In this document: positions 29,291 through 39,220 of the stretch, one piece after another
Position numbering within the stretch: the first letter of the stretch is position 1
Layout of the letters: each line of letters starts with the position of its first letter
DNA from: Pseudomonadota bacterium
Lineage (GTDB): Bacteria > Pseudomonadota > Gammaproteobacteria > Burkholderiales > Burkholderiaceae_C
Reading direction: 5' to 3'
Assembly: GCA_018241265.1 (NCBI GenBank)
Contig: JAFEEF010000017.1
Location: 1 to 62,239, forward strand
DNA: 62,239 nt
Made by a program: the position numbers and the translations under genes
Notes under the pieces: generated by a model
Told to the model about the DNA's origin: nothing
What the model saw: the letters and a program-made list of their open reading frames with translations, nothing else
Database searches by the model: none

Positions 29291-29421
29291 CGATGGCTCT
29301 CCCCCTGGTCGCGCAGTCTGCCAGAGGACGGGAGAGAAATCGGTGTAGCCGCGGTGATGGCCGAAGGATCGTCCGGATGCGTCAATGCGATGCATCCATG
29401 ACGACCCGAAGGAGGTTTCCG

Positions 29422-30012
29422 ATGCACCGATCCGTCAAGTTCGCGACCGCGCTCGTCGCGGCATCGCTCGTCATCGGCGGATGCGCCGAGATGGGCCGGG
29501 CCGTCGATCAGGCGGTGCAGCAATCGCTGACCGGCAACACGCCGCAGGACCGCATCCGCCGCGGCGACTACGACCTGCTCGTGACGACCGGGCAATTCGG
29601 CTTCGACGACGTCTGCGTGCACGCGGTGCCGGGTTCGGCCGGCGGCGACTACGACCCGAAGGTCGCGGTGCGCATCCTCGATCGCCATACCGGCCGCTAC
29701 GGCATCCTGCCCTACGACTGCGCGAAGGCGGCTGCCATCGGCCAGTTGACGCGCCGGCCGCTGGTCGACGCGGGGACGGAGACGGCCGCGGCCGCCTTCA
29801 ACGACAAGAGCCCGTGCTCCAGCGTGCCGCCGGAGCTGCAGCCGAAGTACCAGCGCAGCTGCCGCTCGTTCGATCCGAAGGATCCGTGCTCGGCACTGCC
29901 GGCCGACGGCACCTGGCGCAACGGCCAGACCACGCTGGCGGCGGCCTGCGATGCGCGGCGGGCCGAGGACACGATCGACCGCGTCAATGCCTACAAGCCG
30001 GCAGCGCGCTGA
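29422..30012 (+). CDS. Putative lipoprotein of unknown function
   Basis: This 196-residue protein has a signal peptide with the lipobox VIGGC (Cys near residue 21). The mature region begins EMGRAVDQAVQQSLTG and contains several Cys residues in CVHAVP, YDCAKAA, SPCSSVPP, RSCRSF, DPCSALP and AACDAR, so disulphides are likely. I recognise no domain. AAGGAGG (29409-29415) before the ATG is an unusually strong ribosome binding site. It lies divergent from the kinase fusion with only 131 bases between the starts, so they may share a regulatory region. Confidence 0.8.
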   Translation: MHRSVKFATALVAASLVIGGCAEMGRAVDQAVQQSLTGNTPQDRIRRGDYDLLVTTGQFGFDDVCVHAVPGSAGGDYDPKVAVRILDRHTGRYGILPYDCAKAAAIGQLTRRPLVDAGTETAAAAFNDKSPCSSVPPELQPKYQRSCRSFDPKDPCSALPADGTWRNGQTTLAAACDARRAEDTIDRVNAYKPAAR

Positions 30013-30031
30013 CGCGCCCCGGTGCGAGGCT

Positions 30032-30853
30032 TCAGTACATCAACCGATCCGGCCGCAGGTCGGACAGGATCGTCGTCGCGATCTCCTCGATCGACTTGTG
30101 CGTCGACGACAGCCACTCGATGCCCTCGCGGCGCATCATCGTTTCCGCCTCGCGCACCTCGAACCGGCAGTTGTCGATCGATGCGTACTTGCTCCCCGGC
30201 CGGCGCTCGTTGCGGATCTGCGCCAGGCGCTCCGCATCGATCGTCAGCCCGAAGCACTTCTTCTTGTACGGCGCGAGCGTCGACGGGATCGCGCCGCGGT
30301 CGAAGTCCTCGGGGATCAGCGGATAGTTCGCGGCCTTCACCCCGTGCTGCATCGCCAGATACAACGAGGTCGGCGTCTTGCCGCTGCGGCTCACGCCGAC
30401 CAGGATCACGTCGGCCTCGGCGAGGTTCTTCGCCGACTGGCCGTCGTCGTGGGCGAGCGAGAAGTTGATCGCCTCGATGCGGTCGGTGTACTCCTGGCTC
30501 TTCGCGACGTCGGCGAAGCGCCCGACGCGGTGGTTCGACGTCACGCCGAACTCCGCCTCGAGCGGCTCGATGAAGGTGTTGAACATGTCGAGCACGAGAC
30601 CCTGCGCATGCGTCTTCACGACCGCGAGGATCTCCGGGTTCACCAGCGTCACGAAGACGATGGGCCGCTTGCCCTCGGCTTCGGCGGTGTGGTTGATCTC
30701 GCGCACCACCTGATGCGCCTTGTCGGCGGTGTCGACGAACGGGCGCCGCACATGACGCGGCTTGGACGGGAACTGCGACAGGATCGAGTTGCCGAAGGTC
30801 TCGGCGGTGATGCCGGTACCGTCCGAGACGAAGAACACGGTGCGATTGGGCAT
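30032..30853 (-). CDS. ppsR: PEP synthase regulatory protein (bifunctional kinase/pyrophosphorylase)
   Basis: This 273-residue DUF299 enzyme inactivates and reactivates PEP synthase by ADP-dependent phosphorylation of a Thr and Pi-dependent removal. [19 protein letters not shown] opens the protein and the P-loop is [15 protein letters not shown]. The ATG at 30853 was chosen over Met codons 12-13 residues upstream because only it has a GAGG at proper distance. It is transcribed away from ppsA, its target, across a 224-base gap. Confidence 0.95.
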   Translation of the reverse strand: MPNRTVFFVSDGTGITAETFGNSILSQFPSKPRHVRRPFVDTADKAHQVVREINHTAEAEGKRPIVFVTLVNPEILAVVKTHAQGLVLDMFNTFIEPLEAEFGVTSNHRVGRFADVAKSQEYTDRIEAINFSLAHDDGQSAKNLAEADVILVGVSRSGKTPTSLYLAMQHGVKAANYPLIPEDFDRGAIPSTLAPYKKKCFGLTIDAERLAQIRNERRPGSKYASIDNCRFEVREAETMMRREGIEWLSSTHKSIEEIATTILSDLRPDRLMY

Positions 30854-31077
30854 GGAGCCGGCCTCGGGAGGATGCAATGCAGCAGTCATCATAGTCAGGG
30901 TTCGCCCGTAGAATGGCTGCAATCCTTCCGCCTTGCCGCCATGTTTGCCGTCCTCGACTCCGCAGCACCGAGCAAGGCTCGGGCCAGCCTGCGCACGGAC
31001 GCCGCCGCCCTGGAGCCATGCTCGGGCCGGCCGCTCGGCCGGAAAGCACCGATTTCCCAACATCACGGAGCTTTCCC
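30854..31077. promoter_or_regulatory. Divergent ppsR-ppsA control region
   Basis: This 224-base gap holds both promoters. GTAGAAT (30907-30913) is a fair -10 candidate for ppsA, but I see no clean -35 and no obvious operator. Confidence 0.3.
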
Positions 31078-33501
31078 ATGTCTCAACCGTCTGTGGCGAC
31101 CGCCCTGGTCGTACCGTTCGAACAACTGAGGATGACCGACGTCGAGTCGGTCGGCGGCAAGAACGCCTCCCTCGGCGAAATGATCAGCCAGCTCGCTGCC
31201 TCGGGCGTTCGTGTCCCGGGCGGCTTCGCGACGACCGCGCATGCGTTCCGCGAGTTCCTGCGCCACGAGGGCCTCGCCGACCGCATCGAGCAGCGGCTGA
31301 AATCGCTCGACATCGACGACGTGCGGGCGCTCGCCGCAGCGGGCGCCGAGATCCGCCGCTGGATCGAGGCGACGCCGTTCCCGGCCGACCTCGCGGCGGC
31401 GATCCGCGCCGAGTTCGCGAAGCTCTCGGCCGGCGCGCCCGATGCGTCGTTCGCGGTGCGCTCGTCGGCGACCGCCGAAGACCTGCCCGATGCATCGTTC
31501 GCCGGCCAGCAGGAGACCTTCCTCAACGTCGTCGGCATCGAGGACGTGCTGGCGAAGATGAAGGAGGTGTTCGCGAGCCTCTACAACGACCGCGCGATCA
31601 GCTACCGCGTGCACAAGGGCTACGCGCACGCCGATGTGGCGCTCTCGGCCGGCGTGCAGCGCATGGTGCGCTCCGACCTCGGCGCGGCCGGCGTGATGTT
31701 CACGATCGACACCGAGAGCGGTTTTTCCGACGTCGTCTTCATCACGTCGAGCTACGGTCTCGGCGAGACGGTCGTGCAGGGCGCCGTGAACCCCGACGAG
31801 TTCTACGTCCACAAGCCGGCGCTGAAGGCCGGCAAGATGGCGATCATCCGGCGCAATCTCGGCTCCAAGCTCATCAAGATGGAGTTCGCGACGCCCGAGG
31901 AGCGTGCGGCGAGCGGCCGCCTCGTGAAGACCGGCGACACCGCGCAGGAGCACCGCAACCGCTATTCGCTGAGCGATGCCGACGTGATGGAGCTGGCGCG
32001 CTACGCGCTGACGATCGAGGCGCACTACGGCCGTCCGATGGACATCGAGTGGGGCAAGGACGGTGCGGACGGCAAGCTCTACATCCTGCAGGCGCGGCCC
32101 GAGACGGTGAAGAGCCAGCAGGGCGACAAGGTCGAGCAGCGCTACAAGCTCAAGGGCGACACGTCGAAAAGCACCGTGCTGGCCGAAGGCCGCGCGATCG
32201 GCCAGAAGATCGGCACCGGCCCGGTGCGCGTCGTCACGAGCATCGCCGAGATGGACACCGTGCAGCCGGGCGACGTGCTGGTCGCCGACATGACCGATCC
32301 GAACTGGGAGCCGGTGATGAAGCGCGCCAGCGCCATCGTCACGAACCGCGGCGGGCGCACCTGCCATGCGGCGATCATCGCGCGCGAGCTCGGCATACCG
32401 GCGGTCGTCGGCTGCGGCAACGCGACCGATGTGCTGCAGCCCGGCGCGCTCGTGACCGTGGCCTGCTCGGAAGGCGACACCGGCTACATCTACGACGGCC
32501 TGCTCGAGACCGAGGTTTCCGACGTGCGCCGCGGCGAGCTGCCGAAGTGCCCGGTGAAGATCATGATGAACGTCGGCAATCCGCAGCTCGCGTTCGAGTT
32601 CGCGCAGATGCCCAACAGCGGCGTCGGCCTGGCGCGTCTCGAGTTCATCATCAACAACAACATCGGCGTGCACCCGAAGGCGATCCTCGACTATCCGAAC
32701 ATCGACAGCGACCTGAAGAAGGCGGTCGAGAGCGTGGCGCGCGGGCATGCGTCGCCGCGTGCGTTCTACGTCGACAAGCTCGCCGAAGGCGTCGCGACGA
32801 TCGCCGCGGCGTTCTGGCCCAAGCCGGTGATCGTGCGGTTGTCGGACTTCAAGAGCAACGAATACCGCAAGCTCATCGGCGGGTCGCGCTACGAGCCGGA
32901 GGAAGAGAACCCGATGCTCGGCTTCCGCGGCGCGTCGCGCTACGTCAGCGAGGCCTTCGGCGAGGCCTTCGCGATGGAGTGCGAAGCGCTCAAGCGCGTG
33001 CGCGAGGACATGGGGCTGACCAACGTCGAGATCATGGTGCCGTTCGTGCGCACCCTGACGCAGGCCGAGAAGGTCATCGGGATGCTGGCCGAACGCGGCC
33101 TGAAGCGCGCCGCCGACGGCGGCAGCGACGGCCTGAAGGTCATCATGATGTGCGAGATCCCGAGCAACGCCGTGCTGGCCGACGACTACCTGCGCTGGTT
33201 CGACGGCATGTCGATCGGCTCGAACGACCTGACGCAGCTCACGCTCGGGCTCGATCGCGACTCCGGCATGGAGCTGCTCGCGAAGGACTTCGACGAGCGC
33301 GATCCCGCGGTCAAGGCGCTGGTGTCGCGCGCGATCAAGGCATGCCTCGGCGCCGGCAAGTACGTCGGCATCTGCGGCCAGGGGCCGAGCGACCATCCGG
33401 ACTTCGCCGACTGGCTGGCCGACGAGGGCATCGCGTCGATGTCGTTGAACCCCGACTCGGTGGTCGAGACCTGGACCCGCCTGGCCGCTCGCCAGGCGTA
33501 A
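31078..33501 (+). CDS. ppsA: Phosphoenolpyruvate synthase
   Basis: This 807-residue enzyme converts pyruvate and ATP to PEP for gluconeogenesis. The N-terminal ATP-binding domain has [11 protein letters not shown] and [21 protein letters not shown]. The swivelling phosphohistidine domain has [18 protein letters not shown], with the catalytic His and the Thr that PpsR modifies. The C-terminal PEP-utiliser domain has [16 protein letters not shown] and [18 protein letters not shown] (31065-31070) precedes the ATG at 31078. It is divergent from ppsR. Confidence 0.98.
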   Translation: MSQPSVATALVVPFEQLRMTDVESVGGKNASLGEMISQLAASGVRVPGGFATTAHAFREFLRHEGLADRIEQRLKSLDIDDVRALAAAGAEIRRWIEATPFPADLAAAIRAEFAKLSAGAPDASFAVRSSATAEDLPDASFAGQQETFLNVVGIEDVLAKMKEVFASLYNDRAISYRVHKGYAHADVALSAGVQRMVRSDLGAAGVMFTIDTESGFSDVVFITSSYGLGETVVQGAVNPDEFYVHKPALKAGKMAIIRRNLGSKLIKMEFATPEERAASGRLVKTGDTAQEHRNRYSLSDADVMELARYALTIEAHYGRPMDIEWGKDGADGKLYILQARPETVKSQQGDKVEQRYKLKGDTSKSTVLAEGRAIGQKIGTGPVRVVTSIAEMDTVQPGDVLVADMTDPNWEPVMKRASAIVTNRGGRTCHAAIIARELGIPAVVGCGNATDVLQPGALVTVACSEGDTGYIYDGLLETEVSDVRRGELPKCPVKIMMNVGNPQLAFEFAQMPNSGVGLARLEFIINNNIGVHPKAILDYPNIDSDLKKAVESVARGHASPRAFYVDKLAEGVATIAAAFWPKPVIVRLSDFKSNEYRKLIGGSRYEPEEENPMLGFRGASRYVSEAFGEAFAMECEALKRVREDMGLTNVEIMVPFVRTLTQAEKVIGMLAERGLKRAADGGSDGLKVIMMCEIPSNAVLADDYLRWFDGMSIGSNDLTQLTLGLDRDSGMELLAKDFDERDPAVKALVSRAIKACLGAGKYVGICGQGPSDHPDFADWLADEGIASMSLNPDSVVETWTRLAARQA

Positions 33502-33510
33502 CGACGGCAG

Positions 33511-33531
33511 CGGCGGGCGCGCCGCCCGTCG
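33511..33531 (+). terminator. GC-rich stem-loop after ppsA
   Basis: CGGCGGGCG-CGC-CGCCCGTCG pairs over nine positions with one wobble, ten bases after the ppsA stop. The tail GATTTAG has only a short T run, so efficiency is uncertain. It also separates ppsA from the convergent acetyltransferase gene. Confidence 0.5.
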
Positions 33532-33534
33532 GAT

Positions 33535-34065
33535 TTAGGGTCGGAGCGCGAGCGCCATCAGGTCCTTGGCGTGGTAGCGGTCGCCGACGCGGATCGCCCG
33601 CGGCAACGATCCGTAGCGCACGAAGCCTGCGCGCTCGTAGAGCGCGGTCGCCGAGGCGTTGCCGGCCGTCACGCTCAGGGTCAGCAGCTCGACGTCCGGT
33701 GTCCGGCGTGCCACCGCGATGCATGCGGCGAGCAGCGCGCGGCCGATGCCGCGTCCCTGGTGTCCGGCGTCGACCATCATCCCGACCAGATGACCGATGT
33801 GCCGTGCCTTGGCACGTGCCTCGCGCTCGCAACTGATCGCGCCGACCAGCGTCGTGTCGTCCCAGGCGGCCAGCGTGATGTGGCGGCCCGGCGCCAGGAT
33901 GCCGCCGACCCGGCCCGCGTAGCTCTCGGCCGGACGCGCGCGCTCGGCTTCCGCATCCGACGTGAAGGCTTCGGGAAATGCCGCCAGCACCGCGTCGCGC
34001 AGCGCCTTGTAGGCGGGCAGTTCGCCCATCGCGAGCGGCCGGATCGCGACGTCGGCGGCGCTCAT
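33535..34065 (-). CDS. GNAT family N-acetyltransferase
   Basis: This 176-residue acetyl-CoA-dependent acetyltransferase shows the acetyl-CoA-binding motif HLVGMMVDAGHQGRGIGRALL followed by LLTLSVTAGNASATALYERAGF, both classical GNAT elements. The acceptor is unknown; small molecules, antibiotics or protein N-termini are all used in this superfamily. It ends close to ppsA in convergent orientation and starts 12 bases after moaA on the same strand, so it may be co-transcribed with moaA. Confidence 0.92.
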   Translation of the reverse strand: MSAADVAIRPLAMGELPAYKALRDAVLAAFPEAFTSDAEAERARPAESYAGRVGGILAPGRHITLAAWDDTTLVGAISCEREARAKARHIGHLVGMMVDAGHQGRGIGRALLAACIAVARRTPDVELLTLSVTAGNASATALYERAGFVRYGSLPRAIRVGDRYHAKDLMALALRP

Positions 34066-34077
34066 CGCAACGGGGCT

Positions 34078-35196
34078 TCAGCCGCCGATGTAGTGCATCT
34101 CGACGCGCCGCTCGCCGCTGCCCGGCGCCGATGCGTCGGCGGCGCCGCGCAACTCGGAATAGCGGTCGTCGCGTCCCTGCCAGATCCAGCCGATCGCGGC
34201 GGCGATCTCTGCGTCGCTGCGGCCGCCGCGCAGCAGCGCGCGCAGGTCGTGGCCGTGGCTCGCGAACAGGCAGAGGAACAGCTTGCCTTCGGTGGACAGC
34301 CGCGCGCGGTTGCAGTCGCGGCAGAAGGCGTGCGTGACGCTCGAGATGACGCCGATCTCGCCGCTGCCGTCGGCGTAACGCCAGCGCTCCGCCGTCTCGC
34401 CGGCGGCACTGGCCGCGAGCGGCTCGAGCGCATAGGTCTGCTGCAGCCGCGCGATCAGCTCGGACGACGGCAGCACCTCTTCCATGCGCCAGCCGTTGGT
34501 CGCGCCGACGTCCATGTACTCGATGAAGCGCAGCACGATGCCCGAGCCTTTGAAGTGGCGCGCCATCGGCAGGATCTGGTCGTCGTTGGTGCCGCGCTTG
34601 ACGACCATGTTGACCTTGATCGGGCCGAGGCCGACGCGCGCCGCTTCCTCGATGCCGGCGAGCACGTCGGCGGCCGGAAAGTCGGCGTCGTTCATGCGGC
34701 GGAACGTCGCATCGTCGATCGCATCGAGGCTCACCGTGATGCGTTGCAGGCCGGCGTCCTTCAACGCACGCGCCTTGCGCGCGAGCACCGAGCCGTTGGT
34801 CGTCAAGGTCAGGTCGAGCGGCGCGCCCTGCGGCGTGCGCAACTGGGCGAGCATCGCGACGAGGCGGTCGAGGTCCTTGCGCAGCAGCGGCTCGCCGCCG
34901 GTGAGCCGGATCTTCGCGACGCCGTGGGCGACGAACAGGCGCGCCAGCCGCGCGATCTCCTCGAAGCTCAGCAGCGAGGCGTGCGGCAGGAATTCGTAGT
35001 GCTTGTCGAAGACCTCGCGCGGCATGCAGTAGCCGCATCGGAAGTTGCAGCGGTCGGTGACCGAGATGCGCAGGTCGTGCAGCGGACGGCCGAGCAGGTC
35101 GCCGACGCTGCCGGTCGGCGCGACCGCGTGCACCGGCACCTGCGGCACGGCCGCGAGGTAACGGTGGTCGGCGAGGGGGATGACGCGCTCGGCCAT
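34078..35196 (-). CDS. moaA: GTP 3',8-cyclase (molybdenum cofactor)
   Basis: This 372-residue radical SAM enzyme starts molybdopterin synthesis from GTP. The SAM cluster is in [14 protein letters not shown], the second [4Fe-4S] cluster in [21 protein letters not shown], and the protein ends in the essential GlyGly (MHYIGG). The ATG at 35196 gives the expected N-terminus; the open frame beyond it has no homology that I recognise. Its role here is independent of the radical SAM gene at 49018. Confidence 0.97.
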   Translation of the reverse strand: MAERVIPLADHRYLAAVPQVPVHAVAPTGSVGDLLGRPLHDLRISVTDRCNFRCGYCMPREVFDKHYEFLPHASLLSFEEIARLARLFVAHGVAKIRLTGGEPLLRKDLDRLVAMLAQLRTPQGAPLDLTLTTNGSVLARKARALKDAGLQRITVSLDAIDDATFRRMNDADFPAADVLAGIEEAARVGLGPIKVNMVVKRGTNDDQILPMARHFKGSGIVLRFIEYMDVGATNGWRMEEVLPSSELIARLQQTYALEPLAASAAGETAERWRYADGSGEIGVISSVTHAFCRDCNRARLSTEGKLFLCLFASHGHDLRALLRGGRSDAEIAAAIGWIWQGRDDRYSELRGAADASAPGSGERRVEMHYIGG

Positions 35197-35248
35197 GGCG
35201 CGATTGTGCCCGTGCCGGCGCAGCCTTGCGCCGGGCAGGGTGGGACGG

Positions 35249-36007
35249 TCAGTTGACCGCGCGGATCGCGGTGGCGCGCGACGGGCCTTCGAGCAGGCGC
35301 TCGATCGCGTCCGGCGCATCGAGCCGGCGGGCGCCGGTGTAGCGCTTGTTCCAGTAGGCGAAGCTCAGGTCGTCGACGCGGACTTCTCCGCCCGGCTTCG
35401 GCGAATGGATGAACTTGCCGTCGCCGATGTAGATGCCGACGTGCGAGAACGTGCGGCGCATCGTGTTGAAGAAGACGAGGTCGCCGGGCTTCAGGTCGTC
35501 GCGCTTGATGGCGACGAGGCCCTGGGCGTGCGCCTGCTCGTCGGCCCGGCGCGGCAGCACGAGGCCGAGGCTCATCTCGAAGATGTGGCGGGTGAAGCCG
35601 CTGCAGTCGAAGCCCTTTTCGGCGGAGACACCGCCCCGGCGATACGGCACGCCGAGGAAGTTCATCGCCGTCATCACCATGTCGGAGGCGCCGTCGCGCA
35701 CGCGGCGGACGAATTCGTTCTCGTGCTCGGCCGGCGCAGGGGCCACGAGATCCGGCGTTGCCGCAGGTGCCTGAATCGCCGCAGCCGTGGGTGCAACGAC
35801 GGGCGCGGCGGTCAGCGGATCGGCCAATGCCGGAACGTCGGAGGCGCTCAGCAAGCCGATCAGCTGCTTGTCGACCAGGAAGCGGTTGACTGGATCGGCA
35901 GGGGGGTCGTTCGGTGCGGCCCAAGCCGAACCCAGCGCGGCGGCACACAGCACCACGCTTCCGACCCGCCGCACCTGCGTCCCAACGCGGAGGCGGTTTT
36001 TTGACAT
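35249..36007 (-). CDS. NlpC/P60 cell-wall peptidase
   Basis: This 252-residue secreted peptidase probably cleaves peptidoglycan stem peptides. A signal peptide (AALGSAWA) precedes an Ala-Pro-rich linker (about residues 55-95), then the NlpC/P60 domain with catalytic Cys in [13 protein letters not shown], His in [11 protein letters not shown] and the third polar residue in FIHSPKPGG. The ATG at 36007 was preferred because it starts the signal peptide, but neither it nor the Met 17 codons upstream (36058) has a visible Shine-Dalgarno. Confidence 0.92.
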   Translation of the reverse strand: MSKNRLRVGTQVRRVGSVVLCAAALGSAWAAPNDPPADPVNRFLVDKQLIGLLSASDVPALADPLTAAPVVAPTAAAIQAPAATPDLVAPAPAEHENEFVRRVRDGASDMVMTAMNFLGVPYRRGGVSAEKGFDCSGFTRHIFEMSLGLVLPRRADEQAHAQGLVAIKRDDLKPGDLVFFNTMRRTFSHVGIYIGDGKFIHSPKPGGEVRVDDLSFAYWNKRYTGARRLDAPDAIERLLEGPSRATAIRAVN

Positions 36008-36189
36008 CGCGCGGAGGATAGGGAAACGCCAGACCCGAGTCAACCAGAAATAGCTCATATTCGACGCGCACTTGGCGCATTTACACAGTGTCTCAACCAG
36101 GCCCCGGCGTGCGCTATCGTGCGGACAGCGACGCGCTTTCGACCGCGCACGGAGGCTGATCGGCCGGCCCGCCCGAAACTTGAGCGGAT

Positions 36190-36213
36190 TTGACGGACGT
36201 CAGCGAGCGTCAA
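36190..36213. promoter_or_regulatory. Inverted repeat before prpE
   Basis: TTGACG and CGTCAA face each other across 12 bases, 50 bases before the prpE start. It could be an operator or a stem-loop. No known binding consensus was matched. Confidence 0.4.
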
Positions 36214-36262
36214 GCCGGGGCGGTCAAGATGGCGCTCGCCCGACTTCCCGAAAGGCCTGCCC

Positions 36263-38179
36263 ATGACCCGCCACGCCGCTCGCTACGCCGATTTCTACCG
36301 TCGCTCGCTCGACGATCGCGACGCCTTCTGGGCCGAGCAGGCCGCGCTGATCGACTGGCAGCGGCCGTTCGACGAGGTCTGCGACGCCAGCCGGCCGCCG
36401 TTCGCGCGCTGGTTCGTCGGCGGCCGGACCAACCTGTGCCACAACGCGGTCGACCGGCATCTCGCGGCGCGCGCCGGCCAGCCGGCGCTGATCTACGTCT
36501 CGACCGAGACCGACCAGGAGCGCGTCTACAGCTTCGCCGAGTTGCACGCCGAGGTGAACCGCATGGCCGCGGCGCTGCAGTCGCTCGGCGTGGCGCAGGG
36601 CGATCGGGTGCTGATCTACATGCCGATGGTGCCCGAGGCGGTGTTCGCCATGCTCGCCTGCGTGCGCATCGGCGCGATCCACTCGGTGGTGTTCGGCGGC
36701 TTCGCGAGCACGAGCCTCGCCAACCGCATCGACGACGCCGAGCCGGTCGTCGTCGTCAGCGCCGACGCCGGCAGCCGCAGCGGCAAGGTGATTCCGTACA
36801 AGCCGCTGCTCGACGAGGCGATCCGGCTCAGCGCGCATCCGCCGCGCAAGGTGCTGCTGGTCGATCGCGGCCTGGCGACGATGGAGCGGGTCGACGGGCG
36901 CGACGAGGACTATGCCGCGCTGCGTGCCCGCCACATGGACGCGCAGGTGCCGTGCGCCTGGCTCGAATCGAACGAGCCGAGCTACACGCTCTACACCAGC
37001 GGCACGACCGGCAAGCCCAAGGGCGTGCAGCGCGACACCGGCGGCTATGCGGTCGCGCTCGCCGCGAGCATGAAGCACATCTACTGCGGCCGGGCCGGCG
37101 AGACCTACTTCTCGACCAGCGACATCGGCTGGGTGGTCGGCCACAGCTACATCGTCTACGGGCCGCTGATCGCCGGCATGGCGACGATCCTCTACGAAGG
37201 GCTGCCGACGCGGCCCGATGCCGGCATCTGGTGGCGGCTCGTCGAGCGCCATCGCGTCAGCGTGATGTTCAGCGCGCCGACCGCGATCCGCGTGCTGAAG
37301 AAGCAGGATCCGGCGTATCTGAAGTCGGTCGACCTGAGCTCGCTGCGCGCGCTCTTCCTGGCCGGCGAGCCGCTCGACGAGCCGACCGCCGCCTGGATCG
37401 CCGACAGCCTCGGCCGGCCGATCGTCGACAACTACTGGCAGACCGAATCGGGCTGGCCGATCCTCTCGATCGCGCGCGGCATCGAGGACGCGCCGACCAA
37501 GTTCGGGAGTCCCGGCGTGCCGATGTACGGCTACGACGTGAAGCTGATCGACGAGACCGACGGCTCCGAGATCGCGGTGCCGGGCCAGAAGGGCGTGATC
37601 GCGATCGCCCATCCGCTGCCGCCCGGCTGCATGCAGACGGTGTGGCGCGACGACGCGCGCTTCGTCGACACCTACTGGCGCAGCATTCCCGGCCGAACGC
37701 TCTACAGCACTTTCGACTGGGGCATCCGTGACGCCGACGGCTACTACTACATCCTCGGTCGCGCCGACGACGTCATCAACGTCTCGGGCCACCGCCTCGG
37801 CACGCGCGAGATCGAGGAGGGCATCGCGAGCCATCCGAACGTCGCCGAGGTCGCGGTGGTCGGCGTCGCCGATGCGCTGAAGGGCCAGGTGGCGATGGCC
37901 TTCGTGGTGGCCAAGGACGCGTCCGGCCTGGACGACTCGCAGGCCCGGCTGCGCTTGGAAGGCGAGATCATGAAGACGGTCGACCGGCAACTCGGCGCGC
38001 TGGCGCGGCCGGCGCGCGTGCACTTCGTGGCGCTGCTGCCGAAGACGCGCTCGGGCAAGCTGCTCAGGCGCGCGATCCAGGCGGTCTGCGAGCAGCGCGA
38101 TCCGGGCGATCTGACGACGATGGACGATCCGGCCGCGCTGCAGGGTATCCGCGCCGCGGTCGAGCCTCGCGCAGCCTAG
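36263..38179 (+). CDS. prpE: Propionyl-CoA synthetase
   Basis: This 638-residue AMP-forming acyl-CoA ligase of the acetyl/propionyl-CoA synthetase family activates propionate. Visible motifs are YTLYTSGTTGKPKGVQRDTGG (P-loop), VDNYWQTESGWPI, STFDWGIRDADGYYYILGRADDVINVSGHRLGTREIEE and the catalytic, acetylatable Lys in LPKTRSGKLLRRAI. The N-terminal ARYADFYRRSLDDRDAFWAEQ fits PrpE better than AcsA. No methylcitrate-cycle genes adjoin it. It ends directly against the stop of the convergent GntR gene. Confidence 0.93.
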   Translation: MTRHAARYADFYRRSLDDRDAFWAEQAALIDWQRPFDEVCDASRPPFARWFVGGRTNLCHNAVDRHLAARAGQPALIYVSTETDQERVYSFAELHAEVNRMAAALQSLGVAQGDRVLIYMPMVPEAVFAMLACVRIGAIHSVVFGGFASTSLANRIDDAEPVVVVSADAGSRSGKVIPYKPLLDEAIRLSAHPPRKVLLVDRGLATMERVDGRDEDYAALRARHMDAQVPCAWLESNEPSYTLYTSGTTGKPKGVQRDTGGYAVALAASMKHIYCGRAGETYFSTSDIGWVVGHSYIVYGPLIAGMATILYEGLPTRPDAGIWWRLVERHRVSVMFSAPTAIRVLKKQDPAYLKSVDLSSLRALFLAGEPLDEPTAAWIADSLGRPIVDNYWQTESGWPILSIARGIEDAPTKFGSPGVPMYGYDVKLIDETDGSEIAVPGQKGVIAIAHPLPPGCMQTVWRDDARFVDTYWRSIPGRTLYSTFDWGIRDADGYYYILGRADDVINVSGHRLGTREIEEGIASHPNVAEVAVVGVADALKGQVAMAFVVAKDASGLDDSQARLRLEGEIMKTVDRQLGALARPARVHFVALLPKTRSGKLLRRAIQAVCEQRDPGDLTTMDDPAALQGIRAAVEPRAA

Positions 38180-38995
38180 CTAGGCCGAGCGGTCCGCGCC
38201 GCGCTGTCCGGCCACGGCTTCGGCGTGCGCCAGACGCTGGCGCTCGCGGCTGTTCACGAGGTGCACGCGCATCGCAGCGCGGGCCGCTTCGGCGTCGCGC
38301 CGCTCGATCGCGGCGTAGATGTCCAGGTGCTCGAGGTTGACCTTCTGCAGGTGCCGGCCGCGCTGCTCGACGTCGAGCCAGGCCGACGCGACGCGCGTGC
38401 GCGGTATCACCGCGACACCGAGCTGGCCCATCACGTCGCCGTAGTAGCGGTTGCCGGTGGCTAGCGCGATCGCGAGGTGGAAACGGAAGTCCGGCGCCAC
38501 CGTCTCGCCGACCGCCGCCAGGTGGCGCTCGAAGTCGTCCAGCGCGGTGCGCATCTCGCGGAGCTGCGCGTCGCTGCGGCGCGTCGCGGCCAGGCCGGCG
38601 GCGTCGGATTCGAGGCTGGCGCGCAGCTCGAGCACGTCGAGCATGTCGGCCAGGCCGCCGCCCGACGGCGATTCGAGCCGCAGGGGGCTGCCGCGATCGG
38701 GCTCCAGCGCGAACGTGCCGACGCCGTGCAGCGTCTGCACCAGCCCGGCCGCGCCCAGCCGCGACAACGCCTCGCGCACGACGCCGCGGCTGACGCCGAA
38801 GGCCTGCATGATTTCCGACTCGGTGGGCAGCTTGTCGCCCGGCTTGATGACGCCGCCGCGCAGGCGCCCACCGAGCGCCTCGACGAGTTCGTGCGCCAGC
38901 CCTTTGCCCGGCCGCGCCATGCGAGCGTAGGGCGGGGTGACGGCCGGTTCGGTGCCGTGCGCAGCATCGACGGGGAGCGGCGTCGGGTCGGTCAT
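38180..38995 (-). CDS. FadR/GntR-family transcriptional regulator
   Basis: This 271-residue repressor has an N-terminal winged helix (GGVIKPGDKLPTESEIMQAFG, VSRGVVREALSRLGAAGLVQT) and a C-terminal all-helical FCD ligand domain (about 115-250) with metal-binding His positions (FRFHLAIALATGN, HLVNSRERQR). FCD regulators usually sense sugar acids or organic acids. It is divergent from an ExuT-like MFS transporter, and a perfect GntR-type operator lies before that gene, so it probably controls the transporter and itself. Confidence 0.93.
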   Translation of the reverse strand: MTDPTPLPVDAAHGTEPAVTPPYARMARPGKGLAHELVEALGGRLRGGVIKPGDKLPTESEIMQAFGVSRGVVREALSRLGAAGLVQTLHGVGTFALEPDRGSPLRLESPSGGGLADMLDVLELRASLESDAAGLAATRRSDAQLREMRTALDDFERHLAAVGETVAPDFRFHLAIALATGNRYYGDVMGQLGVAVIPRTRVASAWLDVEQRGRHLQKVNLEHLDIYAAIERRDAEAARAAMRVHLVNSRERQRLAHAEAVAGQRGADRSA

Positions 38996-39011
38996 GGGCG
39001 GATGATAGAGG

Positions 39012-39061
39012 ACGTCTGACGAGCGTCTAGCGATGTGCGTCGCAAGCCTGTTGTACGACGT
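39012..39061. promoter_or_regulatory. Two degenerate GntR-type sites near the regulator gene
   Basis: ACGTCTGACGA (39012-39022) and TTGTACGACGT (39051-39061) each match the FadR-family pattern TNGTNNNACNA at all but one fixed position. They lie 17-66 bases upstream of the gntR start and suggest autoregulation. Confidence 0.4.
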
Positions 39062-39116
39062 CTTCGTCTCGCCGGTGCCGCGGACAATCTGCAACGTGGG
39101 CTGCACTCGACGCTCT

Positions 39117-39134
39117 GATCATCTAAAGATGATC
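39117..39134. repeat. 18-bp perfect palindrome
   Basis: GATCATCT-AA-AGATGATC is a perfect inverted repeat in the intergenic region between the GntR gene and the MFS transporter. It may be a binding site for a second regulator; no family consensus was recognised. Confidence 0.6.
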
Positions 39135-39185
39135 TGGGGTTATCCCGAATTCTTTGGCGCCGCTCGATCATCGACATTTGCATCA

Positions 39186-39200
39186 TGTTGTCAGACAACA
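39186..39200. promoter_or_regulatory. GntR/FadR-type operator
   Basis: TGTTGTC-A-GACAACA is a perfect 15-base palindrome whose core TTGTCAGACAA fits the FadR-subfamily consensus TNGTNNNACNA exactly. It lies 20 bases before the MFS start, placed to block transcription or its early elongation. The divergent GntR protein is the natural ligand. Confidence 0.8.
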
Positions 39201-39220
39201 GACAACAACCGGAGGCATCT

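Noticed and set aside
30854-31066. Upstream extension of ppsR
   Set aside because: The added residues show no homology, and only the ATG at 30853 has a Shine-Dalgarno.
31063-33396. 777-codon frame antisense to ppsA
   Set aside because: Same GC artefact; no domain, no ribosome binding site, full overlap with ppsA.
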